The notes: generated from the sequence alone by a model not told the origin. Shown: positions 52,978 to 62,546, counted from the first letter of the stretch. The stretch: 64,000 bases of DNA from DATAAP01 sp041690495 (GCA_041690495.1 JAWLHE010000003.1:372001-436000); one strand, 5' to 3'. Numbers and translations: made by a program.

Positions 52978-54102
52978 CTACAGACGCAAGGCCCAGACGC
53001 TGGTCGGACGATCGGGCTCGTCGGCGACCAGCAGCAGCGCGTCGCCGGCCGCGTCATAGACCATGTTGTAGTTCATGCCCGTGCGAAACGGCAGCCGGGC
53101 GTCGACACGCTGCGTCCATGCGTCCCGGTCCAGATCGTAGAGCCAGGTTTCCGACCACCCCGGCGCCGCGTGCGACGGAATGGGCGGCACATCGCCGCGG
53201 TCGATCAGGATTACGGTCTGGCCGAGTCGGGTGTGGAAAGCCATGGGGCGGTACTGCGCTTTCGGCGGGCGCTCGCCCGGGGTCGGCATTCTTTGGTGCC
53301 GCCCGGTGCCGGGCTGATAAACCACGATGTCGTTGCTGCCGGAATGGCTGCCGAAGACGACCAGCGCACGATGGCGCGTATCGAATACCGCTGCGTTATG
53401 GTAGCCGAGCAGGCCAGGGCCGGCGGCCTTGACCCAGCCGACCGGTCGCGGGCGCAATTCGAACACGCCGTCGGACCGGTAGCCGAGGATCACCCGGCGG
53501 TCCGGGTCGTAGGCGGTGGCATACGGAAAGAAATGGACGGCCGGCTCGGCGTGGGCCTTCCATTGCCCGGTGCCGAGATCGAGCATCCAGGTGGGATGGC
53601 GCCGGATCTGCGGCCAGACATGGGCCAGCGCGTCGGTAAAGACGCCGGGCTTCAGGTGCTCGGGATAGATGCTGACGACCAGCATGTCGTCGGCTTCGTG
53701 ACAGGTGACGGCGCCGTAGGTGTGCATCGCCCAAGGATGCTCCGCGCCCGTGCCGGCGACGGGAATGCCGGACCGGTTGACGCGATAGGTGGCCGGATCG
53801 TCGTCGGGGTAGAGCCGGCTCCAGCGCCATGTCCGCAGATCGAAGAACAGCGGCGCGTTGGTCCAGTCCTCGCCGTGCCCGTCGCTGCCGAACAGCACGA
53901 TCCGGCGCCGGCGCGAGTCGAACGCGGCGCCGCCGTGGCGCTGGCGGCGGAAGCGCACCTCGTCCCCTTCCGCCTGCTCGTGGATCTTCGTCCAGCGCCC
54001 GCGCGGCAACTCGCCGAGAGACGATTCCGGGGCCGCCGCGCCGGCCCGGGCCATCAGCGGCGCCAGGCAGAGCCCGGCAAGCGTCTCGCGCCGTCCGATC
54101 AT
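52978..54102 (-). CDS. Exported kelch/galactose oxidase-like protein
   Basis: 374 residues from the ATG giving MIGRRETLAGLCLAPLMARA, a Tat-like (RR) or Sec signal. The rest has repeated beta-propeller blades (RHGGAAFDSRRRRIVLFGSD, YHNAAVFDTRHRALVVFGSH) typical of kelch repeats. No copper-oxidase residues evident. The start overlaps the beta-helix gene's stop as ATGA, so the two exported proteins are probably made together. Possible role in polysaccharide binding or modification. Confidence 0.8.
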   Translation of the reverse strand: MIGRRETLAGLCLAPLMARAGAAAPESSLGELPRGRWTKIHEQAEGDEVRFRRQRHGGAAFDSRRRRIVLFGSDGHGEDWTNAPLFFDLRTWRWSRLYPDDDPATYRVNRSGIPVAGTGAEHPWAMHTYGAVTCHEADDMLVVSIYPEHLKPGVFTDALAHVWPQIRRHPTWMLDLGTGQWKAHAEPAVHFFPYATAYDPDRRVILGYRSDGVFELRPRPVGWVKAAGPGLLGYHNAAVFDTRHRALVVFGSHSGSNDIVVYQPGTGRHQRMPTPGERPPKAQYRPMAFHTRLGQTVILIDRGDVPPIPSHAAPGWSETWLYDLDRDAWTQRVDARLPFRTGMNYNMVYDAAGDALLLVADEPDRPTSVWALRL

Positions 54103-55862
54103 CGCCTGAGCTCGTCCGGACGGGGGCCGAACCACGGGAGCGCGTCGCCGCGCTCGCAGCAGCCGAGGTCCGGTGCCTTTCCGGCAAAGCGCATGTTGAA
54201 GTTCGGCAGCTTCACCCCGCGATCGATCGCACGCGAATGGGTCCCCAGCCGCGGGTCGTGGGCGTTGCGGTCGAGGCGCTGCCGATGATTGGCGGGCGGC
54301 GCGAACGCGCCCGCGAACGTCCGGTGCGGACCCATGGTGAATGCGCCATACCTCGCATAGAGCCCGCCGCCGCGCGCCATCATCGCCGACCGGTAGGTCT
54401 TGTCGTTCCAGGTCGCGAACGGCCCTTGGCCGTATTCATAGCCGTCATTGTCGAAGTCGCAGCGCGACATGGCCCCGGTGCTGCGCAGCGCGGGCGTGCC
54501 CGTGCCGACAAAGAGGTTGTTGCGGGTTACCACATCGCGGACCGTCTCGCCCTGGTTCAGGATGGCGAACGGCGTGCCGAACTTGACCGACGTATTGTGA
54601 AAGATCACCGCGCCCGCGGTCTCGTTGTGCAGCTTGAACGGCGTGTATTCGAGATTGAACAGAAGATTGCGGAAGATATAGACGGGCCCGCCATGCGCCG
54701 GCTGCAGGCTGATCCCGGAAAAGCAGTTGGTGATCCGGTTGCGGAATACCCGAACATTCGTGTCCGAATAGTCCGCCTCGATGCCGTCATCGGTGCAGAC
54801 GTCGATGTCGTTATTGTGGATGTCGCTAGCCGACAGGCGGCCGACGTCGCCATTATGGACCGCATCGCCGACATTGTGGATCAGGTTGTACGCGACCACA
54901 TGTCCGGCGCCGGTGACCGTGACGCCATAGACTTTCTCGATGCCTTTCGAGCGCGGCCACCGGACCGTACCTGCGAAGACATTGTCGGCGACATAGAACC
55001 CCGTCGATTCGCGGTAGATCGCGCCGCGGCCGTCGAAACCGAGATGCTGTATCTCGAACCGGCTGCGCGTCGCGGACACGAAGTTCGCGCGGTCGGCTTT
55101 GACGAGCGTACGCGCTCCGCGCAAGGTCAGCCGGTCGAGCCACACATGCGCCCGACCGCCGAGATCTGCGAGAACGTCCGCCCCGCGCCCGTCGAGCACG
55201 GCGGACAGATCGGCAGGGCCGCGCACGATGATCGGGCGCTCGCGCGTCCCCGATACGGCCGGGCTCAACCCGCTTTCCGCGTAGGTCCCCGGACCCAGCA
55301 GCAACAGATCGCCCGGCCGCGCGCGCGCCAACGCGACCTTCAGCCCGCGAAACGGGTCGGACCGCGTGCCGCTGCCGCCCGCCGGCTGGCCCGGCGCGAG
55401 CGGCACGACATTGCGCGTCTGCATGCCGTCCGGCTCGCGCGGGATCGATGCCGTCTGCAGGCGGAGGCTCCGCACGGTCGAGCCGCCGTCCGGGTCCTCG
55501 AGCGCCAGACGCACGTCGTACGCGGTATCCGGCGTGAGATCGACGATGCTGCCGGCAAAGAGGTGGCCGCCGCGAACCGCATTGTCCGGCGAGACACGGT
55601 CGTTGTGCGTGCGGAAAAGCGGATAGGCCTGCGTCCACGTTTCCGCGCCGGACTTGCGATACGCCACCCCGATCGTGGCGTTCCGGTTCCTGTCGCCCAC
55701 GACCGGCCAGCGGATCGCGAGCGCAGTCGGCGTTGCCGGTTCGGCGACCACGGTCGCAGGGCTGGCAGCGTCCTCGGAGCCCTGCGCCGCGACGCCGGGG
55801 GCGAGGATCGCGCAACCGGCCAACGTCAGAAAACATCCTCGAATGCGCAATGGCCGATGCAT
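54099..55862 (-). CDS. Exported right-handed beta-helix protein
   Basis: 587 residues with a signal peptide (about 1-26, ending GVAAQ). An N-terminal beta domain (about 35-140, possibly fibronectin III-like) precedes a parallel beta-helix domain of the pectate-lyase/DUF1565 type (GTRSDPFRGLKVALARARPG, then repeated DN, HNN and RNR turns). Such proteins often bind or cleave polysaccharides. Catalytic residues not identified. Located within the exopolysaccharide locus, coupled to the kelch-like gene. Confidence 0.83.
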   Translation of the reverse strand: MHRPLRIRGCFLTLAGCAILAPGVAAQGSEDAASPATVVAEPATPTALAIRWPVVGDRNRNATIGVAYRKSGAETWTQAYPLFRTHNDRVSPDNAVRGGHLFAGSIVDLTPDTAYDVRLALEDPDGGSTVRSLRLQTASIPREPDGMQTRNVVPLAPGQPAGGSGTRSDPFRGLKVALARARPGDLLLLGPGTYAESGLSPAVSGTRERPIIVRGPADLSAVLDGRGADVLADLGGRAHVWLDRLTLRGARTLVKADRANFVSATRSRFEIQHLGFDGRGAIYRESTGFYVADNVFAGTVRWPRSKGIEKVYGVTVTGAGHVVAYNLIHNVGDAVHNGDVGRLSASDIHNNDIDVCTDDGIEADYSDTNVRVFRNRITNCFSGISLQPAHGGPVYIFRNLLFNLEYTPFKLHNETAGAVIFHNTSVKFGTPFAILNQGETVRDVVTRNNLFVGTGTPALRSTGAMSRCDFDNDGYEYGQGPFATWNDKTYRSAMMARGGGLYARYGAFTMGPHRTFAGAFAPPANHRQRLDRNAHDPRLGTHSRAIDRGVKLPNFNMRFAGKAPDLGCCERGDALPWFGPRPDELRR

Positions 55863-55957
55863 CTCAGTCCCCCAATCTCCGATCAGGACCGAAGCCGGAT
55901 CCCTGCGACCTCATCCCGGATGACGCCTGCATACGGGCGACTATGCCGCCGCGCGGC

Positions 55958-57193
55958 CTAGACCAGAACCTCTGCCGGCGCCGGATGGCTCAGAAACATG
56001 GTCGGGCTGGCGGTCAGTCCATAGGCGCCCGACTGGAACACGGCTATGAGGTCGCCGATCTCGCCGCGCGGCAGCTCCAAGCGGTCGGCGAGCAGGTCGA
56101 GCGGCGTGCACAGGCAGCCGACCACGTTCGCGGTCTCGCTCGCCGGGAGGTCCATCTTGTTGGCGATCGCGACCGGATAGTTCTTGCGGATAATCTGGCC
56201 GAAATTGCCCGAAGCTGCGAGCTGATGATGGAGGCCGCCGTCGGTGACGAGGAAAACCTGTCCGCGCGATTCCTTGCGGTCGATGACGCGCGCGATATAG
56301 ACGCCGGCTTCGCCGACGATGTAGCGCCCGAGCTCGACGACGATCCGCGCCTCCGGCAGACGCTTCTGCAGCGCAGGCAGGATTTCCGCGAGGCCACGCC
56401 CGACCGCCGCGAGATCGAGCGGCTTCTCGCCGGGAAAATACGGAATCCCGAAGCCGCCGCCGATATTGACGACCTTCACGGTCTCGGGTGCCGCATCGGC
56501 AAGGCGGATGGCGAGATCGATAGTCTTCTTCTGCGCCTCGTAGAGCGCCTCGGCGCGCAGGTTCTGCGAGCCGCTGAAGATATGGAAGCCCTCGAACTCC
56601 AGGTGGCGTCTGTCGAGCCGCGACAGGAGTTGCGGCACGCACTCGGCGTCGATGCCGAACTGCTTCGGCCCGCCGCCCATCTTCATGCCGGACGACTTGA
56701 GCTCGAAATCCGGGTTGACGCGAATCTCGATGCGCGCCCGCGTCTTCTGCGCGGCGGCGAACTCGGCCGCGGCGGCGAGCTCGGTTTCCGATTCGATCGA
56801 CAGCAGGATGCCCGCGGCCACCGCCTGGGCGATCTCGCCGCGCGTCTTGCCGGGGCCGGCGAAGCTGACCCGCGCCGGCGGCATCGTGCTGTCGAGCGCC
56901 GTCTTCATCTCCAGCGCCGACGCGACGTCGAAGCCGTCGACGAGGCCGGCGAGATGCTGGACGACGGCCGGCATCGGATTGGCCTTGATCGCGTAATTGA
57001 GATGGACCGATTTCGGCAGCGCCCGCCGCAGAGCCTCGATTCGCGCGGTGATGAGCTTGCGGTCATAGGCAAAGAACGGCGTGCTGCCGATCCGCTCCGC
57101 CAGCCGCGTCACAGGAATGCCGCCGATCTGCAGGCAGCCGTCCTGGACGACGAAGCCATGCGCCGGGCGCGCCGGAGCCGGCGGCGCGTTCAC
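55958..57193 (-). CDS. Pyridoxal-dependent decarboxylase, exosortase A system-associated
   Basis: 411 residues of the ornithine/diaminopimelate decarboxylase fold III. The PLP Lys is in LNYAIKANPMPAVVQHLAG, the phosphate site is VNIGGGFGIPYFPGE, and the C-terminal Cys motif is in VGCLCTPLDLLADRLELP. Matches the TIGR03099-type family as I recall it, found beside an AMP-forming ligase in exosortase A loci. The start overlaps the ligase stop as ATGA. It probably produces or modifies an amine for the polymer; substrate unknown. Confidence 0.9.
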   Translation of the reverse strand: MNAPPAPARPAHGFVVQDGCLQIGGIPVTRLAERIGSTPFFAYDRKLITARIEALRRALPKSVHLNYAIKANPMPAVVQHLAGLVDGFDVASALEMKTALDSTMPPARVSFAGPGKTRGEIAQAVAAGILLSIESETELAAAAEFAAAQKTRARIEIRVNPDFELKSSGMKMGGGPKQFGIDAECVPQLLSRLDRRHLEFEGFHIFSGSQNLRAEALYEAQKKTIDLAIRLADAAPETVKVVNIGGGFGIPYFPGEKPLDLAAVGRGLAEILPALQKRLPEARIVVELGRYIVGEAGVYIARVIDRKESRGQVFLVTDGGLHHQLAASGNFGQIIRKNYPVAIANKMDLPASETANVVGCLCTPLDLLADRLELPRGEIGDLIAVFQSGAYGLTASPTMFLSHPAPAEVLV

Positions 57194-58782
57194 GCCGCAC
57201 CCATGGAGAACAGCTCGCCGATTTCCTGCGAAAGCAACTTGCGATCCATCTTGCCGTTCGGGTTGCGCGGCAGCACCGGACGCTCGACGATCTTGTGCGG
57301 CACCATATAGGGCGGGACCTTTGCCTTCATCGCCTGGATGACGGCGGCGGCGTCAAGCGCGCCGGAGGCCGGCGGCGTCGCGATCACCACGATCGCCTCG
57401 CCGAGCACGGGATGCGGCGCTCCGAACGCCACCGCCTCGCCGACCAGGCCGGTCGCATAGATCGCCTCCTCCACCTCCGTCGGGCTGACGCGGTAGCCGG
57501 ACGTCTTGATCATCTCGTCACGGCGCGAGACGAAATAAAGGAAGCCTTCCTCGTCCATGCGCACGGTGTCGCCCGACCACACCGCAAGCTCCGGGATCAC
57601 CAGGCCGGGAGTCTGGTTCGGCACCGGCTTGAAGCGTTCGCGGGTTTTTTCCGGATCATTCCAGTAGCCCATCGCGACCAGCGCGCCGCGATGCACCAGC
57701 TCGCCCGGCTCGTTGGGCGCGCACGGTTCGCCGTTGGGGCGAACCACCAGGATCTCCGCATTCGGAATTGCCTTGCCGATCGAATCGGGCCGGCGATCGA
57801 GTTCGCCGGGATCGAGATAGGTCGAGCGGAACGCCTCGGTCAGGCCGTACATCAGGAAGATCTGCGTCTTCGGCAGGCCCTGGCGCAGCCTGTCGAGTGT
57901 TGCGCGCGGCATGCGGCCGCCCGTGTTGGTGCAATAGCGCAAGGCTTTCGCGCAGCCGCTGAGGTCGAGCTGCGCCAGCTGGATCCACAGCGGCGGCACG
58001 CAGGCCAAACCGGTGATCTTCTCCCGGACCACCGCCTTTGTGACGTCCTGCGGCAGCAGGTAGTTGATCAGCACGGCGCACGCGCCGACGTTGAAAGCCG
58101 TGCTGAGCTGGCTGAAGCCGGCATCGAAACTGAGCGGCAGCACGGAAAGGATACGGTCGTCGGGCGTATTGCCGAGATACTGGCTGACGCTTTTGGCGCC
58201 CGCGACCATGTTGCGGTGGGACAGCACCACGCCCTTGGGCAGGCCGGTGCTGCCGGAGGTATAGAGGATCGACACCATGTCGACGTCGATCACGCGGTGC
58301 GGTTCGGCCCGGCTCGCCTCGCCCCGGTGCATCAGGTCGGCCCAGGTCAGCGTATGGCAGCTCGCCGTCTTCCACGCTTCGGCCGCCTTGTCGACCAGCA
58401 CCACCGAGCGCACATCGGGGAATTCGCCGAAGTTCAGCTCGAGCCCATTGAGGCGGTCGGCAGAGGTGACGAAGAAACGCACATTGCAATCGCGCAGGAT
58501 GTGGCCGACCTGACGCGCGCGCAGCAGCGGATTGATCGGGACGAACACGCCGCCCGCCGCGGCGGCCGCGAACATGGCGACGACCGTCTCCAGGCGCTTC
58601 TCGAGATAAATTCCGACGCGGTCGCCCCGCCCCAGCCCGGCCGCGAGCAGCCCGCGCGCCGCGGTCCGCACCTGTGTTGCGAGCGCCTCGTAGGTGAGCG
58701 TCTCGCCGGCATAGGACAGCGCCGGGGCCGCCGGCGCCCGCACGGCGCTGTTGAAGATAAGTTCCGGCAGCAGTTCTGACAT
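57190..58782 (-). CDS. Acyl-CoA ligase (AMP-forming), exosortase A system-associated
   Basis: 530 residues of the ANL adenylating superfamily. The P-loop-like motif is SILYTSGSTGLPKGVVLSHR, with LMYGLTEAFRST and the C-terminal RRDEMIKTSGYRVSPTEVEE hinge. The family Lys is in RNPNGKMDRKLL. Corresponds to the TIGR03098-type exosortase A-associated ligase. It lies head to head with a carrier protein gene 296 bp away, so the activated acid is probably loaded on that protein rather than on CoA; this is inference. Confidence 0.9.
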   Translation of the reverse strand: MSELLPELIFNSAVRAPAAPALSYAGETLTYEALATQVRTAARGLLAAGLGRGDRVGIYLEKRLETVVAMFAAAAAGGVFVPINPLLRARQVGHILRDCNVRFFVTSADRLNGLELNFGEFPDVRSVVLVDKAAEAWKTASCHTLTWADLMHRGEASRAEPHRVIDVDMVSILYTSGSTGLPKGVVLSHRNMVAGAKSVSQYLGNTPDDRILSVLPLSFDAGFSQLSTAFNVGACAVLINYLLPQDVTKAVVREKITGLACVPPLWIQLAQLDLSGCAKALRYCTNTGGRMPRATLDRLRQGLPKTQIFLMYGLTEAFRSTYLDPGELDRRPDSIGKAIPNAEILVVRPNGEPCAPNEPGELVHRGALVAMGYWNDPEKTRERFKPVPNQTPGLVIPELAVWSGDTVRMDEEGFLYFVSRRDEMIKTSGYRVSPTEVEEAIYATGLVGEAVAFGAPHPVLGEAIVVIATPPASGALDAAAVIQAMKAKVPPYMVPHKIVERPVLPRNPNGKMDRKLLSQEIGELFSMGAA

Positions 58783-59077
58783 TTGGACCGTTCGAGACGC
58801 CGTGTCGGTCGCGAAGACTATTGTAGGTTTATGGTAAATTTCTAGTGAAACCCGGCAGGGAAGCCGGCGCCGGCGAGATTGCCCCGGACCGGTTTAAAAT
58901 TCTCACTCCGGCAAGGAGAATGTCGGGCACGGGGCATGGCAGCACCGTTGAAAGTGCGCCGTCGGATCGCCTATGACATCGCTGGCCGCGAAAGCCAGGC
59001 CGCCTTGGTTAATTTTTAACCGCTACGCATTAGTGAATGCGCCGACGCTTGCTCCAGACAGGGGACATCTCAAAGCA
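58783..59077. other. Divergent regulatory gap with inverted repeat
   Basis: 295 bp between the ligase and carrier protein genes, with no gene. It holds an AT-rich stretch near 58823-58850 and a perfect inverted repeat GGTTAA-TTT-TTAACC (59007-59021) about 55 bp before the carrier ATG. The sequence near 58938 resembles a sigma-54 promoter, but lacks the essential GC at -12. Confidence 0.4.
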
Positions 59078-59329
59078 ATGGCCACGATCGACGAGATCAA
59101 GAACATACTGGGCGAGTCCCTGCAGCTCGGCGAGCGCGCCAGGGCCTTCACCAGCGATACCCGCCTGCTCGGCAGCGTTCCCGAACTCGACTCCATGGCG
59201 GTCCTGACCGTTCTCACCGCGATCGAGGAGCATTTCGGCATCACCGTGGCCGACGACGACGTCAGCGCCGACACTTTCGCCACGGTCGGCAGCCTGTGCG
59301 ACTACGTCCAACAGAAACTCGCCGCCTGA
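59078..59329 (+). CDS. Acyl carrier protein
   Basis: 83 residues. The phosphopantetheine Ser is in PELDSMAVLTVL (DSM). Acidic, four-helix length, typical carrier protein. The ATG giving MATIDEIKNILGESLQ was chosen; the frame is open further upstream but without similarity. Placed between the AMP ligase and the asparagine-synthetase-like gene, it fits as the carrier on which an acyl or aminoacyl group is activated and then joined to an amine. Confidence 0.9.
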   Translation: MATIDEIKNILGESLQLGERARAFTSDTRLLGSVPELDSMAVLTVLTAIEEHFGITVADDDVSADTFATVGSLCDYVQQKLAA

Positions 59330-59354
59330 CCCGCCGAGCCATCGCCGGGGCCGG

Positions 59355-61208
59355 TCAGCCCGGGCCGCGATGGGCGTTGAGCCAGCATCCGAGCATCATC
59401 AGGTCCCAGACCATGGCGCCATGATAGGCGGCATGTCCGACCTCGTGTTTGCGCAGAGCCTCGTCGAGAAATGCCGGTTCGAAGAGCCGGTAGGCCTTCA
59501 GCGACGCGATCGCGTCGCCGGCGAGGGCGCGCAGGCGCCCGCTGCGCAGCCACGGGCCATAGGGTAGGCCGAAGCCGTGCTTGGTCTTGGTCAGGGTCGC
59601 CTCGGGCAGGAAGCCGCGGCAAGCTTCCTTGAAGAAGTGACGCAGCTTGAACCCGTCGATCAGCAGCTCGGGCGGCACTTTGGCCGAAAATTCGACGAAC
59701 TCGTCGTCGAGCAGCGGGAACTTGACCGCGACGCCGGCGATCTCGCACATCCGCCGCACCTTGCGCAGATCGTCGTCGGCCAGGATGAGCTGCAGGTCGA
59801 GATGCATCATGCGATGCAGGATGTCCTGCGAGGGCGTGCGGTGATAGACCTCCTCAAGTGTCGCCTGCGGATGCCCAACATCGATTGTACGCGCGACATC
59901 GGGCAGGAAGATCTGCGTTGCGCTCGTCCCGGCATAGAGGTTGTGCGCTTCCATGCGGAACGGCAACGGTATGTTGGCCTGCTCGATGTACCGCCAGAGC
60001 TTGCGCAGCGGCATGATCGCATCGCGCAGCGGCATGTTGCCGACCACCGGTTCGATGAGACCGCGGCGCAGCCAGCCGGGGACCATCGCGTAACGTTCGA
60101 AGATCTTCTGCTTCGCATAACGCGCGTTGCCGCCGAAAAGCTCGTCACCTCCGTCTCCGGCCATCAGCAGACGGATGCCGTTCTGCTGCGCCAGCCGGGC
60201 GCAGTAATAGACCGGCACGGCCGATGCGTTGCCGAACGGCTCGTCGTAGCCTGCGGAGATGATCGGAATCGCCTCGGCAACATCGTCGGGCGTCACGTAG
60301 TATTCGTAATGCGCGGCGCCGAAATGTTTCGCCGAGATGCGGGCGTACTCCATCTCGTCGTAGCCTGGCTCATCGAAACCGATCGTGAACGCAGGGGTCG
60401 GCCCGATCGCGCGCTCGGCCATCAGGCCAACCACCGTCGAGCTGTCCAGCCCTCCGCTCAGGAAACTCCCGACCTGACCGGCGGCGCCGTCGAGCGCGCG
60501 ATCGAGCGAGCGCCGCGCAACCGTTAGCATTTCGACGCCGAGCCGGGCCGCATCTCTCGAACCGTCGAGTGCATATGGCACCGCCCAGTATCGGTCTACT
60601 TCGATCTGGCCGCGCTCGAACCAGATCGACTGGCCCGGCATGAGCTTGCGCTGGTCGCGATAGATCGTCTGCGGCGACGGCACCTTGCTGAACCACAGGT
60701 AGCTGTAGATCGCCTGCGGATCGATCTCCGACGCGCTCTGCGGGTGTGCGCGGACGGCATCGGCCGAGGAGCCGAAGATCAGGCCGCGCCCGCCGGTCGC
60801 GTAGCACATCGTGCGCGTGCCGAGCCGGTCGATCGCGACCAGCGCCCGCTCATTCGCCGCATCGATCACGGCGATGACCGCATGGCCATGCACCGCCTTC
60901 GGCAGATCGCGCCCGAGCCGCTTGTACCCGCGAATGAGCGCTGCGGCATGGCCATGCACCCGTGCGACCTCGGCCAGCTCGCGATCGCGCCAGATCGGAT
61001 AGCCCTCGCTTGCTGCGAGAAGCGGCCCGTCGGCGAGGATAGACATGGCGCCGACGTCGCCCGCGACGCCGAGCGCCGCCCCGCCGGCATGCTGCGCCGC
61101 GGTCGTGACGTTCTGCCCGTATTTCATGGCGGCGCACATCGTGCCGACCAGTCGATCCGACTGCGCGTCGCGCTCGAGTCCCCCGATCCAGCCGCAAATC
61201 CCTGACAC
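59355..61208 (-). CDS. Asparagine synthetase-like amide ligase with degenerate glutaminase domain
   Basis: About 617 residues. The C-terminal synthetase domain is intact: SFLSGGLDSSTVVGLMAERA (ATP pyrophosphatase loop), GDGGDELFGGNARY and KTKHGFGLPYGPWL. The N-terminal Ntn domain is not: from the GTG start it reads MSGICGWIGG, aligning with MCGIxGW of glutaminases but with Ser for the catalytic Cys. The RHRGPD and NGEIYN blocks are absent. The GTG at 61208 has AGGGGG at 8-nt spacing; a TTG at 61214 is an alternative. It may use ammonia or another amine, as beta-lactam synthetases and lasso cyclases do. Confidence 0.88.
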   Translation of the reverse strand: MSGICGWIGGLERDAQSDRLVGTMCAAMKYGQNVTTAAQHAGGAALGVAGDVGAMSILADGPLLAASEGYPIWRDRELAEVARVHGHAAALIRGYKRLGRDLPKAVHGHAVIAVIDAANERALVAIDRLGTRTMCYATGGRGLIFGSSADAVRAHPQSASEIDPQAIYSYLWFSKVPSPQTIYRDQRKLMPGQSIWFERGQIEVDRYWAVPYALDGSRDAARLGVEMLTVARRSLDRALDGAAGQVGSFLSGGLDSSTVVGLMAERAIGPTPAFTIGFDEPGYDEMEYARISAKHFGAAHYEYYVTPDDVAEAIPIISAGYDEPFGNASAVPVYYCARLAQQNGIRLLMAGDGGDELFGGNARYAKQKIFERYAMVPGWLRRGLIEPVVGNMPLRDAIMPLRKLWRYIEQANIPLPFRMEAHNLYAGTSATQIFLPDVARTIDVGHPQATLEEVYHRTPSQDILHRMMHLDLQLILADDDLRKVRRMCEIAGVAVKFPLLDDEFVEFSAKVPPELLIDGFKLRHFFKEACRGFLPEATLTKTKHGFGLPYGPWLRSGRLRALAGDAIASLKAYRLFEPAFLDEALRKHEVGHAAYHGAMVWDLMMLGCWLNAHRGPG

Positions 61209-61220
61209 GTCCAATTCCCC

Positions 61221-62402
61221 CTATGACGAACCGGCGGAGCCGGATTCTTCGGCCGCGACCGGCTTCGCGCGGGCGAGACTTCGCTTGAGCTGCCGAAGCG
61301 AGTCCTCGATCCGGAATTTCAGGCGCGGACGCCGCGCCGCGATCCAGACGAGCGGCTTCGAATGCGTGCTCAGACTGCGTTTGTACTGGCTTTCGCCGGC
61401 CAGGAAATCATAGATGCGCGCGCCGCCCGCGAGGTTCTTCTCGATCGCCAGATGATGACACACATGCCCGGGCTTGAGCTTCGGATCGGCACTGTAGCTC
61501 AATCCGCTCTGATAGAAGAGCACGTGGCCGTCTCTGATCAGGCTGTACAGATAACCAAGCGGCTTCCCGCCCGCCTCGATGCGCAGAAGCTGGATCTCGC
61601 CATGCGCGAAGCGTGCCCGGATCAACGCCTCATGGAAACGCTCGAAGAACGGCATGGCGAACGCGCCGGAGCGGCCGCGACCTGTCCAGACCTGCTGATG
61701 CAGGGTCTTGAGCTCTGCGAAGAACCGGAGGGCCTCGCCGAGATCGGCCGGTTCCACGGCGCGCACCGGTCCCGCTTCGCCATAGAGCCTCAGGGCGCGG
61801 CGGATCTGCTGGCGCGTATTCGAGCTGACATGTCCGAGATAGCCTTTGCCGCCGCTGCGTACCGCAGCGAGATCGACATAGGGGCTCGGCTGCGAGGCTC
61901 GGGTCGTCACATCCAGGCCGAGACTGCGCGCGCAGTCGGCGTAGCGCGGCTCGACGCCGCTCAGCATCAGTTCCTCCCAGCCGGGGTCCGCCTCGGCGAT
62001 CGCCCGGAGCATGGCGTGTTCGACTTCGCCTGCGCGTTCGCGGTCCACCAGGAACCCGTTGTGCTCGATCGTCAGGCAATCGAGGTCGGGATCGCCGGTT
62101 TCATGCAGGAACACCGCCCTCGAACGAAGCCAGCCATGTCGCTTCACCGTCCGGCGGCAGAGGATCGCGAGCCCGACCACGTTCCGCCCCGATCGCGCGA
62201 CGACCAGATGCGGCTGCAGCGCGGCGGGGAGAAGACCGAGCCACGTGCCGATCCACGCCCACGACTGGAAGTAGGAACAGTCGCTGCGCGATTCGAGCGA
62301 TTCCCACATGCGGCCGAGCGCCCCTCGGTCGGCCATCGGCGCGAGCGTGACGTCGATAACGCTCCGCGTCGTCGCGACATCAATGGGCAGAGGGCTGGAC
62401 AT
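61221..62402 (-). CDS. GNAT-fold acyltransferase (CelD/BcsL-like, Acetyltransf_6)
   Basis: 393 residues with two GNAT-like halves, as in FemAB and CelD proteins. Seen: YFQSWAWIGTWLGLLPAALQ, VSSNTRQQIRRALRLYGEAG and the C-terminal YDFLAGESQYKRSLSTHSKP block typical of polysaccharide-linked CelD/BcsL members. Found in many exosortase A-type exopolysaccharide loci. Probably adds an acyl or aminoacyl group to the polymer. Ends 6 bp upstream of the amide ligase start on the same strand. Confidence 0.85.
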   Translation of the reverse strand: MSSPLPIDVATTRSVIDVTLAPMADRGALGRMWESLESRSDCSYFQSWAWIGTWLGLLPAALQPHLVVARSGRNVVGLAILCRRTVKRHGWLRSRAVFLHETGDPDLDCLTIEHNGFLVDRERAGEVEHAMLRAIAEADPGWEELMLSGVEPRYADCARSLGLDVTTRASQPSPYVDLAAVRSGGKGYLGHVSSNTRQQIRRALRLYGEAGPVRAVEPADLGEALRFFAELKTLHQQVWTGRGRSGAFAMPFFERFHEALIRARFAHGEIQLLRIEAGGKPLGYLYSLIRDGHVLFYQSGLSYSADPKLKPGHVCHHLAIEKNLAGGARIYDFLAGESQYKRSLSTHSKPLVWIAARRPRLKFRIEDSLRQLKRSLARAKPVAAEESGSAGSS

Positions 62403-62546
62403 GTGAGCCGTTCATCCGTGCGAAAGGAGCGGGAGGCCCCGGGGACCCGCGAGCATGATCCCGCCTCGTGCGCAGGCAGGCGGCGCCACGCGGCAGGACC
62501 ACTCCATCATGGTTGATATTTCTAACGAATTTCCCGATCTAATCTA

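Noticed and set aside
58935..58955. Sigma-54-like sequence TGGCA-N6-TTGA
   Set aside because: The -12 element has GA instead of the nearly invariant GC, and no enhancer-binding protein gene is nearby.
61196..61201. ATT start giving Met-Cys for the asparagine-synthetase-like protein
   Set aside because: ATT starts are very rare, a GTG with good Shine-Dalgarno spacing lies three codons upstream, and the other glutaminase motifs are missing anyway.
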